DNA from: Planctomycetaceae bacterium | GTDB taxonomy: Bacteria; Planctomycetota; Planctomycetia; Pirellulales; UBA1268 | Direction: 5' to 3' | DNA length: 7,454 nt | Assembly (NCBI GenBank): GCA_947453875.1 | Contig: CANGIH010000109.1 | Span: forward strand, 1-7,454 | Part shown: positions 6,907 to 7,454 of the stretch, piece after piece | Layout: each line of letters opens with the position of its first letter | How positions within the stretch are numbered: position 1 is the first letter of the stretch | Made by a program: the position numbers and the translations under genes | Notes under the pieces: generated by a model | Told to the model about the DNA's origin: nothing | The model's database searches: none | What the model saw: only the letters and a program-made list of their open reading frames with translations

Positions 6907-7454
6907 ATGTCCGTGCTGAATTTCCCCCCCATCAAGACGATCCATGGCCTGATCGACGATCACAAGAGCCTGCCCAAGCACGGCGCCGTCGGCGACGCTT
7001 GGTATGAGGAGCATGCCGGCCTGCTCTGGGTGTGGGATCAGGATCTCGAGAAGTGGCGTGACCTGAACCTGTGGCACGGCCGTGGGTTTGCCGCGAGCGT
7101 CGCCAATCTCGTCGGACTCGGAGCGGCGACTCACGGAGCGAAGGGGGCCGCGGGTGACCGTGGTCTCGCCGGGGCGACCGGGCACCAGGGGGAGCGTGGG
7201 TTGCCCGGCGTGGCTGGTGAGCGTGGCGCTGCTGGCCCGGCGGGTGCCCCCGGGAAGGACGGCCTCCACGGCAAGGATGGCGCGCCTGGCAAGGACGGCA
7301 AGAACGGCGTCGATGGGAAGCCGGGCCTCGATGGGAAGCCGGGCGTGGCCGGTGAGCGTGGCGCTGCTGGCCCGGCAGGTGCCCCCGGGAAGGACGGCCT
7401 CCACGGCAAGGATGGCGCGCCTGGCAAGGACGGGAAGAACGGCCTCGATGGCAA
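6907..7454 (+). CDS. Collagen-like Gly-X-Y repeat protein, 5' part (runs off the window)
   Basis: 182 full codons are visible and the frame is open at the window end. Residues 1-76 are non-collagenous, without a clear signal peptide. The part LPKHGAVGDAWYEEHAGLLWVWD followed by EKWRDL resembles the short 'GDAY..LYVWDG..W' module that precedes collagen-like repeats in phage tail-fibre and related surface proteins; I state this from memory. From Gly77 every third residue is Gly without interruption to the end, 35 complete triplets. Frequent triplets are GKD, GER, GAP and GKN, so charged pairs and some proline at X or Y would stabilise a trimeric triple helix without hydroxyproline. A 45-residue block beginning at Gly101 restarts at Gly146. 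The likely role is structural: a trimeric rod in a fibre, adhesin or surface layer. How it would be exported is unclear. It is unlikely to be part of the upstream operon, given the 187-base gap and its own strong ribosome-binding site. Confidence 0.87.
   Translation, partial: MSVLNFPPIKTIHGLIDDHKSLPKHGAVGDAWYEEHAGLLWVWDQDLEKWRDLNLWHGRGFAASVANLVGLGAATHGAKGAAGDRGLAGATGHQGERGLPGVAGERGAAGPAGAPGKDGLHGKDGAPGKDGKNGVDGKPGLDGKPGVAGERGAAGPAGAPGKDGLHGKDGAPGKDGKNGLDG
7207..7454 (+). repeat. 135-bp tandem repeat in the collagen region (second copy cut by the window end)
   Basis: Copy one is 7207-7341; copy two starts at 7342 and is visible for 113 bases. Aligned by eye, 108 of 113 bases agree. Four of the five differences are silent and one changes Val to Leu. 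The period is 45 codons, or 15 Gly-X-Y triplets, so gain or loss of a unit keeps both frame and triplet phase. Confidence 0.9.
7306..7341 (+). repeat. 18-bp tandem repeat nested at the end of the 135-bp unit
   Basis: Two 18-base units (7306-7323 and 7324-7341) encode GVDGKP and GLDGKP and differ by a single base (GTC versus CTC). This is a smaller in-frame duplication of two triplets within the larger repeat. Confidence 0.85.

Noticed and set aside
6757..7454. Two minus-strand frames at the right end, one of them looking like a Pro-rich, collagen-type repeat protein
   Set aside because: The periodic pattern is the reverse complement of the plus-strand Gly-X-Y codons, where GGN codons read backwards yield NCC. 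The plus strand has the strong ribosome-binding site and a sensible head domain.

Overview
The window is high-GC bacterial chromosomal DNA (roughly two-thirds G+C by eye, strong G/C preference at third codon positions). It is densely coding and carries no tRNA, rRNA, insertion sequence or CRISPR array that I can see. An exporter with a membrane-fusion protein implies a Gram-negative envelope. The codon habits, the PAP2 protein style and the mix of weak and strong ribosome-binding sites remind me of Planctomycetota. That assignment is an inference, because no marker gene is present.

Layout, left to right. Positions 3-65 look like the tail of a plus-strand gene entering from outside the window. 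It converges, with a 10-base gap, on a complete minus-strand recQ gene (76-1965) encoding a full-length RecQ DNA helicase: helicase core, zinc-binding region, winged helix and HRDC domain. A 132-base divergent intergenic region separates recQ from a plus-strand cluster of four genes running to 6719. These are a DevC/FtsX-type ABC permease (2098-3234), its ATPase (3269-4015), an HlyD/DevB-type membrane-fusion protein (4036-5271) and a secreted or membrane-embedded PAP2-superfamily protein (5355-6719). Spacings of 34, 20 and 83 bases suggest one transcription unit. A 187-base intergenic region with a strong Shine-Dalgarno sequence leads into a collagen-like protein (from 6907) that is cut off by the window end.

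How the genes may work together: permease, ATPase and fusion protein form the inner-membrane part of a tripartite exporter; no outer-membrane channel gene is present here. The PAP2 protein after them suggests a lipid or polyprenyl-phosphate link. Two conserved PAP2 catalytic positions are glutamine, so its activity is uncertain. The collagen-like gene has its own leader and an N-terminal module resembling those before collagen repeats in phage tail fibres. It need not belong to the same system.

I did not find a clear new defence or mobile system. The items most worth a second look are the non-canonical PAP2 active site in an exporter operon, the collagen-like gene with its near-identical 135-bp repeats, and -10-like hexamers seven bases before two start codons.
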